DNA of 64,000 nucleotides from Mytilisepta virgata (GCA_028015205.1 CM051514.1:43354150-43418149); one strand, 5' to 3'. Positions 46,081 through 58,279 are shown, counted from the stretch's first letter. Notes: generated by a model from the sequence alone, not told the origin. A program made the numbers and translations.

Positions 46081-46370
46081 TTTCCCAACATGTTCGAATT
46101 CGCATTCCAAAAACCATCCTCTCTGAATTCATTATACCGGAAATAATTTCTGGTCCGAAACATATATATTACTTTCAAATACACCGCTAAAAACCAGTCA
46201 AACTCTCATTTTCTTTAATGATTAGCGTATTTTAAAGAAAACACCATTAATGTGTACAGGAAAAATCCAGCTGAGTCTTGTTTAACCACCACAGCCATTC
46301 CCCCACTTTCTATCTTCCGACGGAACAAATCCAATTCGAATTCTAGATCAAACTGTAAATCCTTAACTTA
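46081..46370. other. spacer, no gene seen
   Basis: Short unique-looking AT-rich stretch between a LINE tail and a Helitron-like copy. Confidence 0.35.
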
Positions 46371-47500
46371 AACTAGAGGCTCCCAGCAGCCTGTATCGCT
46401 CAACTGGAAATCATTTGCAGACTTAAAGCAGAATAAATTATTGGACCATGTCCATCTTGGCTGGCAGTATGGAAGAACATTGCTAACAAGTTTTTCCAAA
46501 TTGCTCAGTGGTTTCAAGCAAGTCTGAAAATATTTTAAATGGATTTTCATATAGGGTGCTATGTTAAACTAAATTTGCCTATATCAACCGTCTTAAAGGG
46601 CGGTCCAGGTCAACAAATATATTCTGATAAAATACCATCTATTTGCCATTTTTGCCAAATTAGGTTCCATTTGAATTACTGATTTCAGGCATGAAGATTT
46701 ATATTAAAGTGAATTTTACCATACGATCATATTTTAAGCTATATTAAACTATGTTCGATGTTCGCCTATCATGGGTGGCCAACTTTGACGGCGGCCCATG
46801 TCATTGGATATGATTCTGATAAAGGACCATCTCTGCCAAATGGGATCTAATTGGCTTATTACTTTCCGAAAAAAAAAGGATTTTAATTGTTTAAATGGTT
46901 TCAGACAAGACGATCTGTAGGTGAATTTACCATAGGGTTCTTTGTTAATCCATGTTCGACATTGGGAGCCATCTGGGATGTCAGGCAGGGTCATCAGATA
47001 CAGACCTGAAAAGGACCATTGCTGCCAAGTTTTGTTCAAATTAGCTACGCGGATTCAGACAGTCCAGAAGATCTTTAAGTGAATTTCCCACAGGGCCATA
47101 TGTTAAATTAAGTTCGCCTGTTTGCAGCCATCTTGGATGGCGGTCCGGGTAGTCGGATAAAAATTTAATAGAGGAGTATCTATAAGTACAATTGCTGCCA
47201 AGTTTGGTTGGTTTCAATTGGTGAACTTATTTGAGACAAGAAGATTTTCAAGTCAATTTTCCCATAGGGTCCTATGTTAAACTATGTTCAGCTGTAGTGG
47301 CCAGTTTGTATGGTAAGATGGGTCATCGGATTTAACTCTGAAAGCGAACAAAATCTAAAGACCATTGCTGGCAAGTTTTGTTTTACCTGGCCTATCGGTT
47401 TCTGAGAAGGTCTTTAAAGGAAGTTTACGATGACACCGACGTTAGACGCCAAATGATGGCAATAGCTCGCATGGCCCTATGGACCGGTTGACCTACAAAA
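46371..47500 (-). mobile_element. family A Helitron-like element (reverse), both ends present
   Basis: It begins (reverse of 3' end) CTAGAGGCTCCCAGCAGCCTGTATCG and holds about six ~175-bp monomers. It ends with a degraded GGCAATAGCTCGCATGGCCC and GGACCGGTTGACC. The CTAG at the outer edge of the GAGGCTC hairpin matches the copy at 33672-34834. Confidence 0.62.
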
Positions 47501-48642
47501 ACTGCAAAAAGAGTTCCTGACGTTCGGATAATACATTTTTACATGCATTAATTCGTCGTGAAAACCATCGCCCCACCTAACGAGTAACTTTCAACGCCTT
47601 AATTTCTCATACATAAACTTTGATTTGGAAGAGGAGACTTTTCAAAGGGATATCTGATACATATGATAGTTTTTTATGATGAGTCTTTGACGCATTTATA
47701 TACATGTATACCTACGATGGTTTTTGGATAGATCTGTACGAATAGTACTACATTGCTCCTGCAAAGATATTTCACGCAATGGAAGCCTTTTGTTGACTAC
47801 GGCTCACCGTATAATCTCTTTAAAATATCATAACGCAAAATGAAAAAATATATATTTATATATCTTTTACGCGTTTATCTCCAACACTGAACAGGGAAGA
47901 GAATATCGCATCGGCCAAATATTATTCATTACTTGAAGCTTTCCTTTGTTTTGTTACTTTGGATGTTGAATTTAGAATCCCAAATGTCGTAATCCCGCAT
48001 CATCCTGCTTTTCGAATTTTCGAATGGTGAAAATGCATAATAAACGTGTTTTTTATCAATAAAAATATATATGTTTAATATCGATTACGAATAATAAATT
48101 TGACTATACACTACTATAATATGCTTAATATCAGTTTTTTCAATAGTCAAATGATAGTTGTAATGTAAATTTTTCATGTGATTGAGAGTATATGTATATT
48201 TTGTGCATGTTTGAATCCAATTTTTGGAAATGATTTCGCGGTAATTTTGTGTATATGAAGTTTTAAGGTGAACTACGGAAAGAAATTTATATCATAACTA
48301 AATAAATCCTAGAAATTGGTTCTCAACTTGATAGAAACAAAACTAATTTAGAAAGCCTCGTAGATTACAGATGAAACAATAGCAATAGTTTTGCCAAATT
48401 CATCAACTTTTGTGACGGGTATGTAAGGATTTATGAGAAGACTTTATTCACAAAGCATTCTTTCTTGTCTTTTAATAAAATGTTATAGGAAGTCATAGGA
48501 TTCATCACGGCCATGTCATAAAAAATGAATAAAATTTTCCCTTTTGAGAAAAAAACATTACGGTAGTGGATGGTTTATTGATGGATTATTTGGTTAAATT
48601 AACAACGATTACAATTACATATAGATTCTCCTTCAGGTACGA
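47501..48642. other. AT-rich stretch, no gene seen
   Basis: No supported coding region or repeat boundary. Confidence 0.4.
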
Positions 48643-48764
48643 GTGAGTTATGGAATTTCTCCACCCGAGATAGTTAAATTTTCGATTTTCAACACGCGAG
48701 CCTTTAGCGAGCGTGTTTAAATCTTAAATTTAACTATTGAGGGTGGAGAAATTCCATAACTCAC
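48643..48764. repeat. foldback hairpin, ~55-bp arms
   Basis: GTGAGTTATGGAATTTCTCC at the left is mirrored by the same string in reverse complement at the right; pairing continues through TTAACTATC/GATAGTTAA and a GCTCGC loop. MITE-like, non-coding. Confidence 0.8.
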
Positions 48765-50471
48765 GGCAAATTGAAGCAGAATCTGTTTCTCCTATGATTT
48801 TCGACAAAAACCTCTAGAAAATGTCGTTGCTATGTACTTTGTTTGCATAGACGTCATTTCGGGACTTCTCTAGTTTATCGTTATATTAACTGTAGAAAAA
48901 AGGGCGGTAATTCCCACGTAGAAATTTAATCACCGGGAATTGTTAAAGATATTATGTATTTTTATCCCACCGATTAAACACGTCAGGAATAGGAGAAAAA
49001 CACTTCTCCACTTTTCAATATATTGCATTTCTTCATTTCTATTAACTTAGCACTGTGTCTGTCAGCATAACCAACCTTCCGTTTTAATTTTTCTAAATCA
49101 AGCTTCCGTTGCCTTTAAGAAAAATCCACTGTAATTTAAAGATGTAAAAAAGTTGACTAAATTATAAAATTGGTTTTCCGCAGATACTTCCATTGAACAA
49201 GGGTTACAATTATATACTTAAACTGTCCAACAATGAGATATGAAAAGAAATAATAAAGAAACAAATATAATATGTAAATCACTATCACTAAATATTTACA
49301 TTTTTCTATTATGAGTAGACATTTGTAATGTTGAAGCTGATAATCGTATATCAGCGAAAACCAAAAGGTAGAACATACCCTACAAAATCTGGAGTGAATC
49401 TACTTCATGTAAAAATGTTTGTATTACATTCATTCCTCATGGTTTTCCTATAAATTATACCCTAAACCTATTTCAATACCACACTCCATCATGTCTGTTG
49501 ACAATATTAGTGTTTTTGGTTTTGTCTACCGAGAAGCTGTCATGAAGTCTTGACTTTGTTCGAAATGCATCATTCTCAGTGGTTTTCTGATATGGGCAAT
49601 GCATATTGTTATTAGCCTGTTAATCCTGTTTGACTTCACTTTTAACTTATGAAGATTTTGTTTCTAAACTATTTATGTGCGAGTTATGATGGTAACATAT
49701 TTTAGTCCAGGTCAATATCAAAACAAGTCATAAAACTGGCACTACGTATACTTATGTTCTTCCACAATGTCACGAATATAGAGCACACGTATATACTCCA
49801 AACTGTTCCATTTAACATTGAAAATAAATTGAGGTGAACTTACATAATAATACAAGTTTTAGCTTTCTAAAAAGCTGTGGACTGCTTCGCTGTATCTCAA
49901 TTTATGGTAATATGTGAGCATGTGGTTTTTAATTTAGTATTGGAATTGTGGTATTCTTAAATATTGATTGATATGAAATACAACAAATAGACACGACTTT
50001 GGAGGTATGCCTAGATTGGCAGAAGTTATAAAGTAGAGATCATGCATTTTTTGTTGTAAACATAGGATTATAGTGTAAACGATTAAGCAAAACGAACCGT
50101 GTGTATTGCAGATTAACAAAGCAAATATACACGTATTAATAATTGATTTTTATAATGAATTTCAGAATATATGAATATTACAAAAACATGTAATGACAGT
50201 TGATCGGAACTGGTATACACAGTTAATTTTTCGGCTTTCGATGACTTATCCTGAACGAGTAAAGTCTGTAATTCTTTATCTCATTTAAACCAATGGCTGT
50301 TGTTGTATCTCAGCCACATCATAAAGGTACCAATCAGCGATCAATAATTATTTCAAGATGGCGTGTATGTCTACTGAAACTAATAGCTCCGCACCGTGAT
50401 GCGAAACAATAGTGATTTTCTCGCTCTAATTATCTGCCAACCATCGTTCAATGTGACAATTGTTACCCTAC
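48765..50471. other. non-coding stretch, no gene seen
   Basis: AT-rich. Open frames are short and without features. Confidence 0.4.
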
Positions 50472-50631
50472 TTTTGGTTATGAGTACTTCTTGTTTTAAA
50501 ATAAGTTTGGTTTTTGGTCTTCCAAATGTTTCGGTTTTAATGCTGCTGGTGAGAGGTAACTCCTTGAAATGCGTCGTATACAGCATAGTATAAATTTACT
50601 ATATCTAATATTAGTATCTTTGGATTGTTAT
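50472..50631. repeat. 160-bp direct duplication, copy 1
   Basis: From TTTTGGTTATGAGTACTTC to TTTGGATTGTTAT, this is repeated at 50854-51012 with only a few substitutions and about 220 bp between. Open frames cross it on both strands, but I recognise none. Confidence 0.85.
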
Positions 50632-50853
50632 TTTTAAACTCCTCGGACGATGCCTCTGCATGGTGGACCCTATGTCCCCGAGGGTATTCGCCAACCCAGT
50701 CGTCAGACTTGTCTGACATGATTATTCATTGATATTGGTATAGAAATTACCAGTATTTAGCAAAATTCAAAAATAATAGAATTACTAAGTGTTCATTCCT
50801 TGTATTGCACATGGTAGATCTCCTTAGCGGAAATTTGGGTTTTTATTTCGGTA

Positions 50854-51012
50854 TTTTGGTTATGAGTACTTCTTGTTTTAAAATAAGTTTCGTTTTTGGT
50901 CTTCCAAATGTTTCGGTTTTAATGCTGCTGATGAGAGGTAACTCCTTGAAATGCGTCGTATACAGCATAGTATAAATTTACTGTATCTAATATTAGTATC
51001 TTTGGATTGTTA
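50854..51012. repeat. 160-bp direct duplication, copy 2
   Basis: Near-identical to 50472-50631. The high similarity implies a recent duplication. Confidence 0.85.
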
Positions 51013-51267
51013 TCTAGAAAATTCTACCTATGACGCAAATGGATTCTCTTTTGACCTAGAAAAGTAACCAATGAAAATATTTCACTTCCGAACCGTAAAA
51101 TACGAATATGTGATGTCAGGGGTTTGTAGGGACGTGAACGTGGAAGGATGTGAACGAGAACGACATTAACCTTTTTATTTCCGAACAAATTACCTTGCAG
51201 TCTTCAGTAATTAATATATGATCTAATAATGTCAATCTAACTGATGTTTGATCAAATCGAGTAGGTT

Positions 51268-51382
51268 CTTATATATTATATGCGATATCTGATATAATGT
51301 TCTTTATAAGATATCTGATATATTATATGAGATATCTCATATAATGTTCTTTATAAGATATCTTATATATTATATGAGATAT
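51268..51382. repeat. tandem ~60-bp AT-rich palindromic repeat
   Basis: Two near-identical units made of GATATCTGATATA and AATGTTCTTTATAAGATATC strings. It can fold into cruciform-like structures. Confidence 0.7.
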
Positions 51383-51419
51383 GTTGAAGTCAGAATAAAA
51401 AGTAAAACGGCTTGCCAAA

Positions 51420-51565
51420 AATTGGCAGTCGTTGTCAATTAAGATCGGAGTCAAACACAACCCGCCACAGGTAAGATTGGAACTGAAAACTTCAGTGTTG
51501 ACAGGCTAGATATCATTAGTAGTCATGATGAACTACCTAGACCACTCGGCCACCGAGATCCTGGA
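51420..51565 (-). repeat. tRNA-like SINE
   Basis: The minus strand has box-A-like TGGCCGAGTGGTCTAGG and, about 90 bases on, box-B-like GTTTGACTCCGA. The head is shared with the partial copy at the very start of the window (1-48). It lies downstream of, and partly within, the reading frame of the neighbouring RT relic, so that frame's tail is not genuine. Confidence 0.55.
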
Positions 51566-51569
51566 TGAT

Positions 51570-52145
51570 ATAGTAATAAATTTTGTAATACCAATTTTGA
51601 TGCATAAAATGTACAAATTTCGTTGATTTACGACACACCAGTTGTAATAATGGCCTAAAATGTTGAAAACCAAAACAACAATCCAAAAAGCTCAAGAGAA
51701 ATTCCAAAATGACCAAAATGTTGAGGTCAAAACCATCTAAGGATACAGCTATGCACGAGGGGGTATTTCTTATCTCTTGGATAGAGCGGTCTGCCTTTCT
51801 CGGAGGTTGAGAATTTTGTGTCTTTTGTACAGGGGTGGGTAAGAAAGCTACACGATTTATTTCCCAAAAAATATTATATTGCTTTTCCAAGCAATTGAAG
51901 GGTGTTTCATAGTTGAACATTATATTGAATAAAAAGAAGCTAAAATACGTAAAATACAGGACACCCGCCATGCTGCCCATGCCAAATCCGGTATGAGGAA
52001 GGAATAACACCAATGGAACAGGTCCATTTCCATTTGGGGAAATGGTTTTTTCATACCTGTCAACATAGTCATGATGAAGTCCATAAAACTTTAATAAGGA
52101 TGACTCCAACTTAGGAGCAACATAACCCTGTCTGAGCAACTTTTC
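51570..52145 (-). pseudogene. RT-family C-terminal fragment and 3' region
   Basis: LLRQGYVAPKLESSLLKFYG, LHHDYVDRYEK and LPHTGFGMGSMAG match the end of the YIDD-type RT family also found at 31050-31500. The remaining frame toward 51540 is 3' non-coding and SINE sequence. Confidence 0.65.
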
Positions 52146-52159
52146 TGTGCCTCACTGTT

Positions 52160-52680
52160 TTGCTAACCTCCCCCCCCCTCCCCGATACGTTTTTCAAAGA
52201 GAAAGAAAATATTTTCTATAAATTTTTATGGAATGATAAAAAAGACAAATTTAAGAGAAATATTCTGACTAATGATTATTCAGATGGAGGTTTGAAAATG
52301 CCACATATACAGTCTTTTTATTATGCTTTAAAAATGACATGGCTATATAAATTTTTAGATCCTCATCTCATAATCATTCTCCTTGGAAAACTTTGTTATT
52401 GAGCAAAGTACAAAATTGGGGTGGGGACAAATATCATTTTATGAAAATGATGGTTTGGAAATTTTGGCTAAAAAACTGAATCCTTTTTGGAGAGATATTC
52501 TACTTAATTATGCAAAACTAAAAAAAAAAAGATGAAATTATTGATGGTTCTGAAGTTTTAAGCCAATCCATATGGCTCAATCCACATATTAAAATAGATG
52601 GAAACATGTGTCAACAATAAACATGGTGTAAAAATATTTTTTTCATAAATGACCCAGAATGGATCACTTAGTGGTTAATT
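52160..52680 (+). pseudogene. L1/Tx1-like LINE C-terminal fragment (inserted)
   Basis: IFYKFLWNDKKDKFKRNILT, then GGLKMPHIQSFYYALKMTWL, is the region after the RT in L1/Tx1-like LINEs. It lies in opposite orientation between two parts of an RT-family relic (52145 and 52800), so it probably arrived by insertion. Confidence 0.65.
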
Positions 52681-52799
52681 CTATTATTTATTTTTGTTTT
52701 ATATTTAAAAACTTAAAATCATGAATTTGAACTTTTAAAAGGTTTCCATAATGTTTATATATTACACGAATGCTATATTAACTGTTAGATGTGTCCATA

Positions 52800-53285
52800 G
52801 TTTTTACAATATTTGATTCTGTTCATTTTGAAAAATAATTAAAAAATTACAAAAAAACTTTTCTGTCAGGAGCCGGGTTGTGTCCAGGAAGTCAATGTAT
52901 ATGTAACACGCTTTGGAACGTATGAGTTGTGAAATATATACTCCAAACGCCGGCGCTTCTGGAATATTGCCGCTCAAAAATAGAAAGTCAAAGTAATTCC
53001 GTTTGTCGTAAAGTTTTGTATTCAACCTTCCTCTGGTGTCAATTTCGAGGTGAAGGTCAAGATAAGATGCAGACTTGGCAGTGTCTTTGGTATCCTTAAT
53101 TTCGAGTTCATTAGGATAGATGTGATGTAAGAAATTCCCAAAACCTGAATTGTTGAGTGATAAAGCATCATATATGTAGCGGAAGCTGATAATTAAAGGT
53201 ACGTGCTAACTTCTTCTGTTTTTCCTTAAGAAGCCGGTCAAGGAAGTTTGCCTTATATGAGTAAAGGAACAAGTCGCCCAGGAAT
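52800..53285 (-). pseudogene. RT-family relic with altered YIDD box
   Basis: The minus strand reads CAPFLGDLFLYSYKANFLDRLL, KKLARTFN, FRYIYDALSLNNS, HHIYPNELEIKDTKDTAKSA, RLNTKLYDKRNYFDF. The box expected as YIDD is YIYD, so one catalytic aspartate is gone. Frames shift near 53165 and 52995. Confidence 0.7.
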
Positions 53286-53480
53286 GGCGCACAAACACTA
53301 CACTTAAAACATATGAACAACATGGACACCACTAAAAACCTAGGGGTAGAAACAGGTGCTCCGGAAGAGTAAGCAGTCTCTGCTTCCTGCAGTACACCCG
53401 CCATACTGCGCATGTCAAATCCGGTATGAGGAAGTGATAACATCAATGGAACAGGTCCATTTTCATTTGGGAAAATTTTC
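53286..53480 (-). pseudogene. second RT-family 3' end fused upstream
   Basis: The minus strand carries the family's 3' non-coding phrases (GCTTACTCTTCCGGAGCACC and GGTGTCCATGTTGTTC, as at 31520-31590) running straight into RT coding sequence at about 53285. That is a head-to-tail fusion of two truncated copies. Confidence 0.55.
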
Positions 53481-53689
53481 TGTCAGGAGCCGGGTTAGCT
53501 CTTTTGAAGGCGAACGTCTTAACAATGATGTGCCTCGAAGAAGAGAACCATTTTCAAGTCCCAGCCTAACACAATGGCAGTTGACACAATGGCAGTTGGG
53601 ACTACAGAAAGTGTTGCAAGTAATGGTAACCTTGACCTTTGACCAGCAAACTTCAAAACAGTAACTTTGTTCCATGGCATTCAAAACCT

Positions 53690-54035
53690 ATAGTTTCATC
53701 AAACTACATAAGGGGAAGATCCTGCAGAAACTAAATGATGAATTATTGACGACGGAAACATTTTGACAAAAGGCGAGGGACAATAACGATATAATTTTTG
53801 GTGGGGGGATGAGGATGGCAGGAGCACATACTATGATATCTTAAAGATTTATTAGTCAAAGTAAAGCAATCGTCATATAAGATAACATGTAAGAACACCT
53901 TTAAATCACCCTACTCCTACTCGTAGCTTTCGAGTAGATTTTAGTCCCTTCCATCAACTATCTACACATACCCAATCATTTTAATATGGTAACAACTGAG
54001 ATATCCATGTTCTTCTGTTAAAATTCTTGGTTGTA
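53690..54035. other. spacer, no gene seen
   Basis: AT-rich with no supported feature. Confidence 0.35.
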
Positions 54036-54039
54036 AACA

Positions 54040-55310
54040 TATACTGATCAAGAAAAGAAACGCATAAACCCCATTTTATTTTTCAAAATGTAAATTCTGC
54101 CATTGTCCAAGTAAATTAAATTACCAATTATATTTCTGATGTTATAAAGGTTAGTTAAATGCTGTTCTTTAGATTTGGCTTTCTGCCACATCTGTACAGG
54201 GACTCTGTATATGCCATATATCCCCGTGAAAATTTGGTTATGTTTTTCACGGGCACTTTGCGGTTAATTCAATTGTTAAGCTAAAGCGTATAAATTAGGA
54301 CCATTTGAAGCTTAATTTTAAGCTTAATTTTTATCACAAAGTTGAAATAATGCTGCCATCCCAAGCATGCCAAGGTTCGACCCTGCCATTCGAAATATCG
54401 TTATCGGTCGTGTTCAACCCGGAGAGTCCCAAAATAATTTTCACGAACTCTGAAAGTTAACCAGATCATCATTTCACGGCTGTGGAACAGATTCCAACAA
54501 GCTAATACTATCCGCGCAATGGAAGACTTCGCATAACGACTCCTGATCAAGATCGATACATCAGTGTCTTTCAACTGTTTCCGCATTAACCATTGCAGTC
54601 GAATTACCTGGATTGCGAAGAATTAGCTCGCAAACAGTCCGCAACCGTCTTCTACAGCAAGGCTTTAGACCCAGCCGTAGTTAGGAGCAGCATTGATGCC
54701 ATTACAAAGACATGAAACAGTCCGTCGGTGCAATAACTCGAATAATCCAATCGTTATATTCGCTCACTTCGATCACTCCATTTAACGAAGAAGAGAATCG
54801 GATACGGAAACGGCTTGAATTATTCGAGTTATTGGTGCAACAGATTGAGGTCGTGGACAATTCAAAACTGGCGTTGCAATTGGATCTCAAATGTCAACAT
54901 AACTCGTGCATGTCCCGGGCAATTTAACGACTCAATTTCACCTCATCCACATATCTGACATATTTGAATGACTTATTCCGATAGGACAACGTTAGGCCGC
55001 AACAATGGACTACCTTGAACAGAATAACATGAATGTGCTACCATAGTCCTCCAAATCGCCGGTATTGAATCCAATTGAACACGTATTATTTGCACCAACT
55101 GGATAAACGTGTACACCAGCGTCAAGCTCCGCCCCAGACCCTCGATCAACTCCACCAAATAATGCAACAGGACTGGCGAATAATACAGCGAAATAATGTC
55201 ACAAATTTTATTGAGTCCATGTCGAGGAACTCCAGTACAGTGTTTACCGCGCTTGGTGGTCATACACTGTACTAACTTTAACGTTACCGGAAGTGTGCTG
55301 AACTGAATAT
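54040..55310 (+). pseudogene. dead Tc1-like transposase
   Basis: Translated in changing frames: MPRFDPAIRNIVIGRVQPGE and IISRLWNRFQQA (N-terminal HTH), then near 55050 SPVLNPIEH (usually PDLNPIEH), LDKRVHQRQAPPQTLDQLHQ and IQRNNVTNFIESM up to TAA near 55272. This is the order of Tc1-type transposases; most of the central catalytic part is missing or unreadable, replaced by a region with an internal inverted repeat (54729-54840). A terminus-like ACTGATCAAGAAAAGAAACG is at 54043; the right end is not clear. Confidence 0.78.
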
Positions 55311-55366
55311 AAACTGACTTTCATTTGGTAATCTTTAACGAATGGACTGTTCATTTTTCAATAATT

Positions 55367-56410
55367 ATACCCGCAATTTCGATGAAAGTTCGGGTATATT
55401 GTCATTGCGGTCGTCCGTCCGTCCGTCACACTTTCTTGTGACGCAAACTTCTCCTTCACTTTTGAATTTTTACCATTTTTTGTGCCATATTGTTGCTTAC
55501 CAATTGTAGATGCGCAATAAGGTTTTTGAATTCCAATTTTTTAAAAAGTGGTTGGGAGTGACCAGAAAGGGCCAAATTATACAAAGAACCTTGTGACGTG
55601 AACTCCTCTTTCATTTTTTAATTAAACCATTTTTATTGTTGCCATATTGTTGCTTACCAACTGTAGATGCGCAATAAGGTTTTGGAATTCCAAATTTTTT
55701 TAAAGGGGGTGGGAGGGACCAAAAAGGGCCGAAACAGAAAAAAAAAGCATAATTACTAAAATAGCTATGTCATATTGCTGTTTGCTAACTGCAGATGCGC
55801 AAAAGATTTTGGAATTCCTAATTCCTAAAGGGGGCCTGGGAAGGACCAAAAGGGCCAAAATAGACAGAGAGCCTTGTGACGCGAACTCTATTTCATTTTT
55901 GAATTTAAATCTTTTTTATTGTTGCCATATTGTTGCTTACCAACTCTAGATGCGCAATAAGGTTTTGGAATTCCAAATTTTTTTAAAGGGGGTAGGAGGG
56001 ACCAAAAAGGGCCGAAACAGAAAAAGACCATAATTACTAAAATTTTATCTAAAGTAAAAAAAATTGAAGAAATTTGAGAATTTCATTTTAAGGGGCTATA
56101 GGTCCCTAAAAGTGTCCAAATAGTTAAATTATTGTAAAAGTTGTTTGTGATATATTTGTGAAAAGGTTATTTGTTACAGAGGCAAACTGTAATGCTAAGC
56201 ATGCTTTTATTTTGCATTTTGAGGATTTAAAGGGCCAAAAAGGGAGAAGAGTCCAAAAAGTTAGATTACAGTAAAAGTGGGTTGTGATATATCTCAGCAA
56301 AGCTTATTTGTTACAGATGAAATCTGCAATGCAATGGAAACTGAAAATGTTAAGAATGTTTGTTTACAAATAAATGTGTGGTGCGGGTATAGTCGTTCCG
56401 ACAGCCCCTA
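55367..56410 (+). mobile_element. family B Helitron-like repeat with tandem monomers
   Basis: It opens with a palindrome TATACCCGCAATTTC ... GTTCGGGTATA, then GTCGTCCGTCCGTCCGTCAC. It contains three or so monomers of 150-280 bp, each with CATATTGTTGCTTACCAA and AGATGCGCAATAAGG. The end region (about 56380-56410) repeats GCGGGTATAGTCG. No coding capacity. Related to the reverse copy at 7640-9645. Confidence 0.6.
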
Positions 56411-56423
56411 CCTTTAGGTTAAT

Positions 56424-56655
56424 TTGATTTGAATACTGCAATTTAATCGTCTGAGCAGCATAGAGCAACATCGGTTATACTGTATAACCTTGTTAGGTCT
56501 TGTGACATCAATATGGGATTACTCCGCCCTTTGTAAATTCGAATAGTCCCATGCCACCATTGATGCTTGAATCGAGGAATCACTGTACTTCCGTTTGGAA
56601 ATTAAATTATAAGGAATTTTTCAAATTTTTGAACAGGATATACAAAAATTGGAAA
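56424..56655. repeat. ~235-bp repeat flanking the C1q locus, left copy
   Basis: Shares AGCAGCATAGAGCAACATC, AATAGTCCCATG and TTTGGAAATTAAAT with 58280-58515, in the same orientation, at roughly 80-85% by eye. Confidence 0.75.
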
Positions 56656-57084
56656 CATTCCTGAATTAAACAAAATCTGAGTCAATATCTAAGTGTTACC
56701 AAAAAATTTGGATTTAAAATACATGGGTTGAAATAACTAAAACCCCCTTATCCGTTTATTTATTTATTTTTTTTTTTTTGCCGTATATATATATTGGCCC
56801 AAGACGAGAAAAAGAAACTTCGCAAAGGCCAATCCATTCGTGGTGTCTTCCGTAAAGGTTATATAGTGGAGAGATGATATCACATATATTGTTCGGCAAA
56901 TTTACCAGTTTAATAGCACAAGACAACAAGACAAAGGCTGCATAACCTTTACAGGTAACTGCCAGTAACTGTATAATACAAGAAAAATATACTTTTTTCA
57001 TTGGTGTTAAATCTGAATATGGAAAGTGACATTCTTTAATATCTAATCTTATTGATACAAGTTTTCAAATATTTTATATTCTGT

Positions 57085-57972
57085 TTACATTATTTTCCAG
57101 TCATAGAAAGAGGTCATGTGACTGTCATCGCTGTTAATATTTCCCTTTAAACCTAAAGTAGGGTAAGTACGCACATACACAACATCACCTTTATTGACCT
57201 GTGCTACGACCACCCCTGTAACGGTATGCTGATCATTGATTTCTTCGCTGTTTGTAAGGATACCACCAAACGTGTCGGAGTTTATAAGCAGTTGTGAATA
57301 CACATAACTTTAAGAGTTAACGCATACATTCAAAGTAAAAACATACATTCCTTGATCAGGTGCCGTAAAAATACCAGTATGTTGGTTATAAGCAGATCCA
57401 ACGTTAGTTTTCACTACGTCAAACACAAGAATATGGTGTTGTCCTGGACTATTTTCATTTCCGCTCATGTAGGCATAAAACGCTACCATGTTTCCATCAT
57501 CGACCAATCTTTTAGTAATTTTATTTTTATTTTCGAAATCGTGCGCAGATTTATTTTGATCGTGCATTTGTGAACTGTGTATAACGTGTTTGTTGTTTTT
57601 ATCGATCAGTGGTGATTTCCATTGTGAACTATTGTTACTAGTATTAACTGAAAATATATTGCTTTCAGCTTGTTCTGAAACTTGTAAATCGATTGTATAC
57701 TTCTCTTTGGCTTTCATTTCCGATGCGGATTTTTCTTGGTTTTCCATATAACGAATTTTACATTCAGCTTCCAGTGTTTGTATGCGAGCCTCTTGACACT
57801 AAATTTTCTCCTCCAGCTGACGGATTCTATCGTTTTTTCCTTCTACATATCTTATCATCTGAGCGTGAACTTCTTTTTCCACAAGTTTTATAATGTATTC
57901 ATTATCAACTTCCAAACCAGACACAATCATGGCACTGATCATCAGAACTCCATTTACAAGAAAACATTTCAT
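57085..57972 (-). pseudogene. secreted C1q-domain protein gene with two in-frame stops
   Basis: A single unbroken frame from ATG 57970-57972 to the stop at 57085. It encodes a hydrophobic signal peptide (MKCFLVNGVLMISAMIVSG), a helical, charged and probably coiled-coil stretch (KLVEKEVHAQMIRYVEGK onward), and a C-terminal C1q domain (VAFYAYMSG, VFDVVKTNVGSAYNQHTGIF, TAPDQGMYVFTLNV, YSQLLINS, VVYVRTYPTLGL, SFYDWKI). C1q-domain proteins of bivalves are secreted trimeric lectin-like recognition proteins. Two nonsense codons interrupt it: TAG at 57799-57801, just after the coiled coil begins, and TAA at 57310-57312, in the C1q domain. No frameshift. Likely a recent pseudogene or a disabled allele; assembly error is possible but two errors are less likely. 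Confidence 0.85.
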
Positions 57973-58279
57973 TGTTGCCTTCGTGTTACTTATATCAGAT
58001 ATTCGTGACTTATCAAAATTATTTTAGTATCTTGATATCTATAAATACAGTATGCGATGAAATCTCGGGACAAGTCGTAAAGCGTAGGAGGTGTTGAAAT
58101 GCGGTATTTGTCCGATTTTGAGGTAATAACTATACTGACAAGCGTATAGCGCAGGAAATGGTATACTGACAAGCAGCAGGAAATAGAAGAATTAAAATGT
58201 CACTTGATATTTTATATTGTCTCATATATATATATTTATTTTGAAACTAACCAACGTTTGCGTCACAGTTTGTATCATT

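Noticed and set aside
51537..51800. Continuation of the RT-family protein to the end of the minus-strand frame
   Set aside because: The tail reads 3' non-coding and SINE sequence; similarity to the family ends near the GFGMGSMAG segment.
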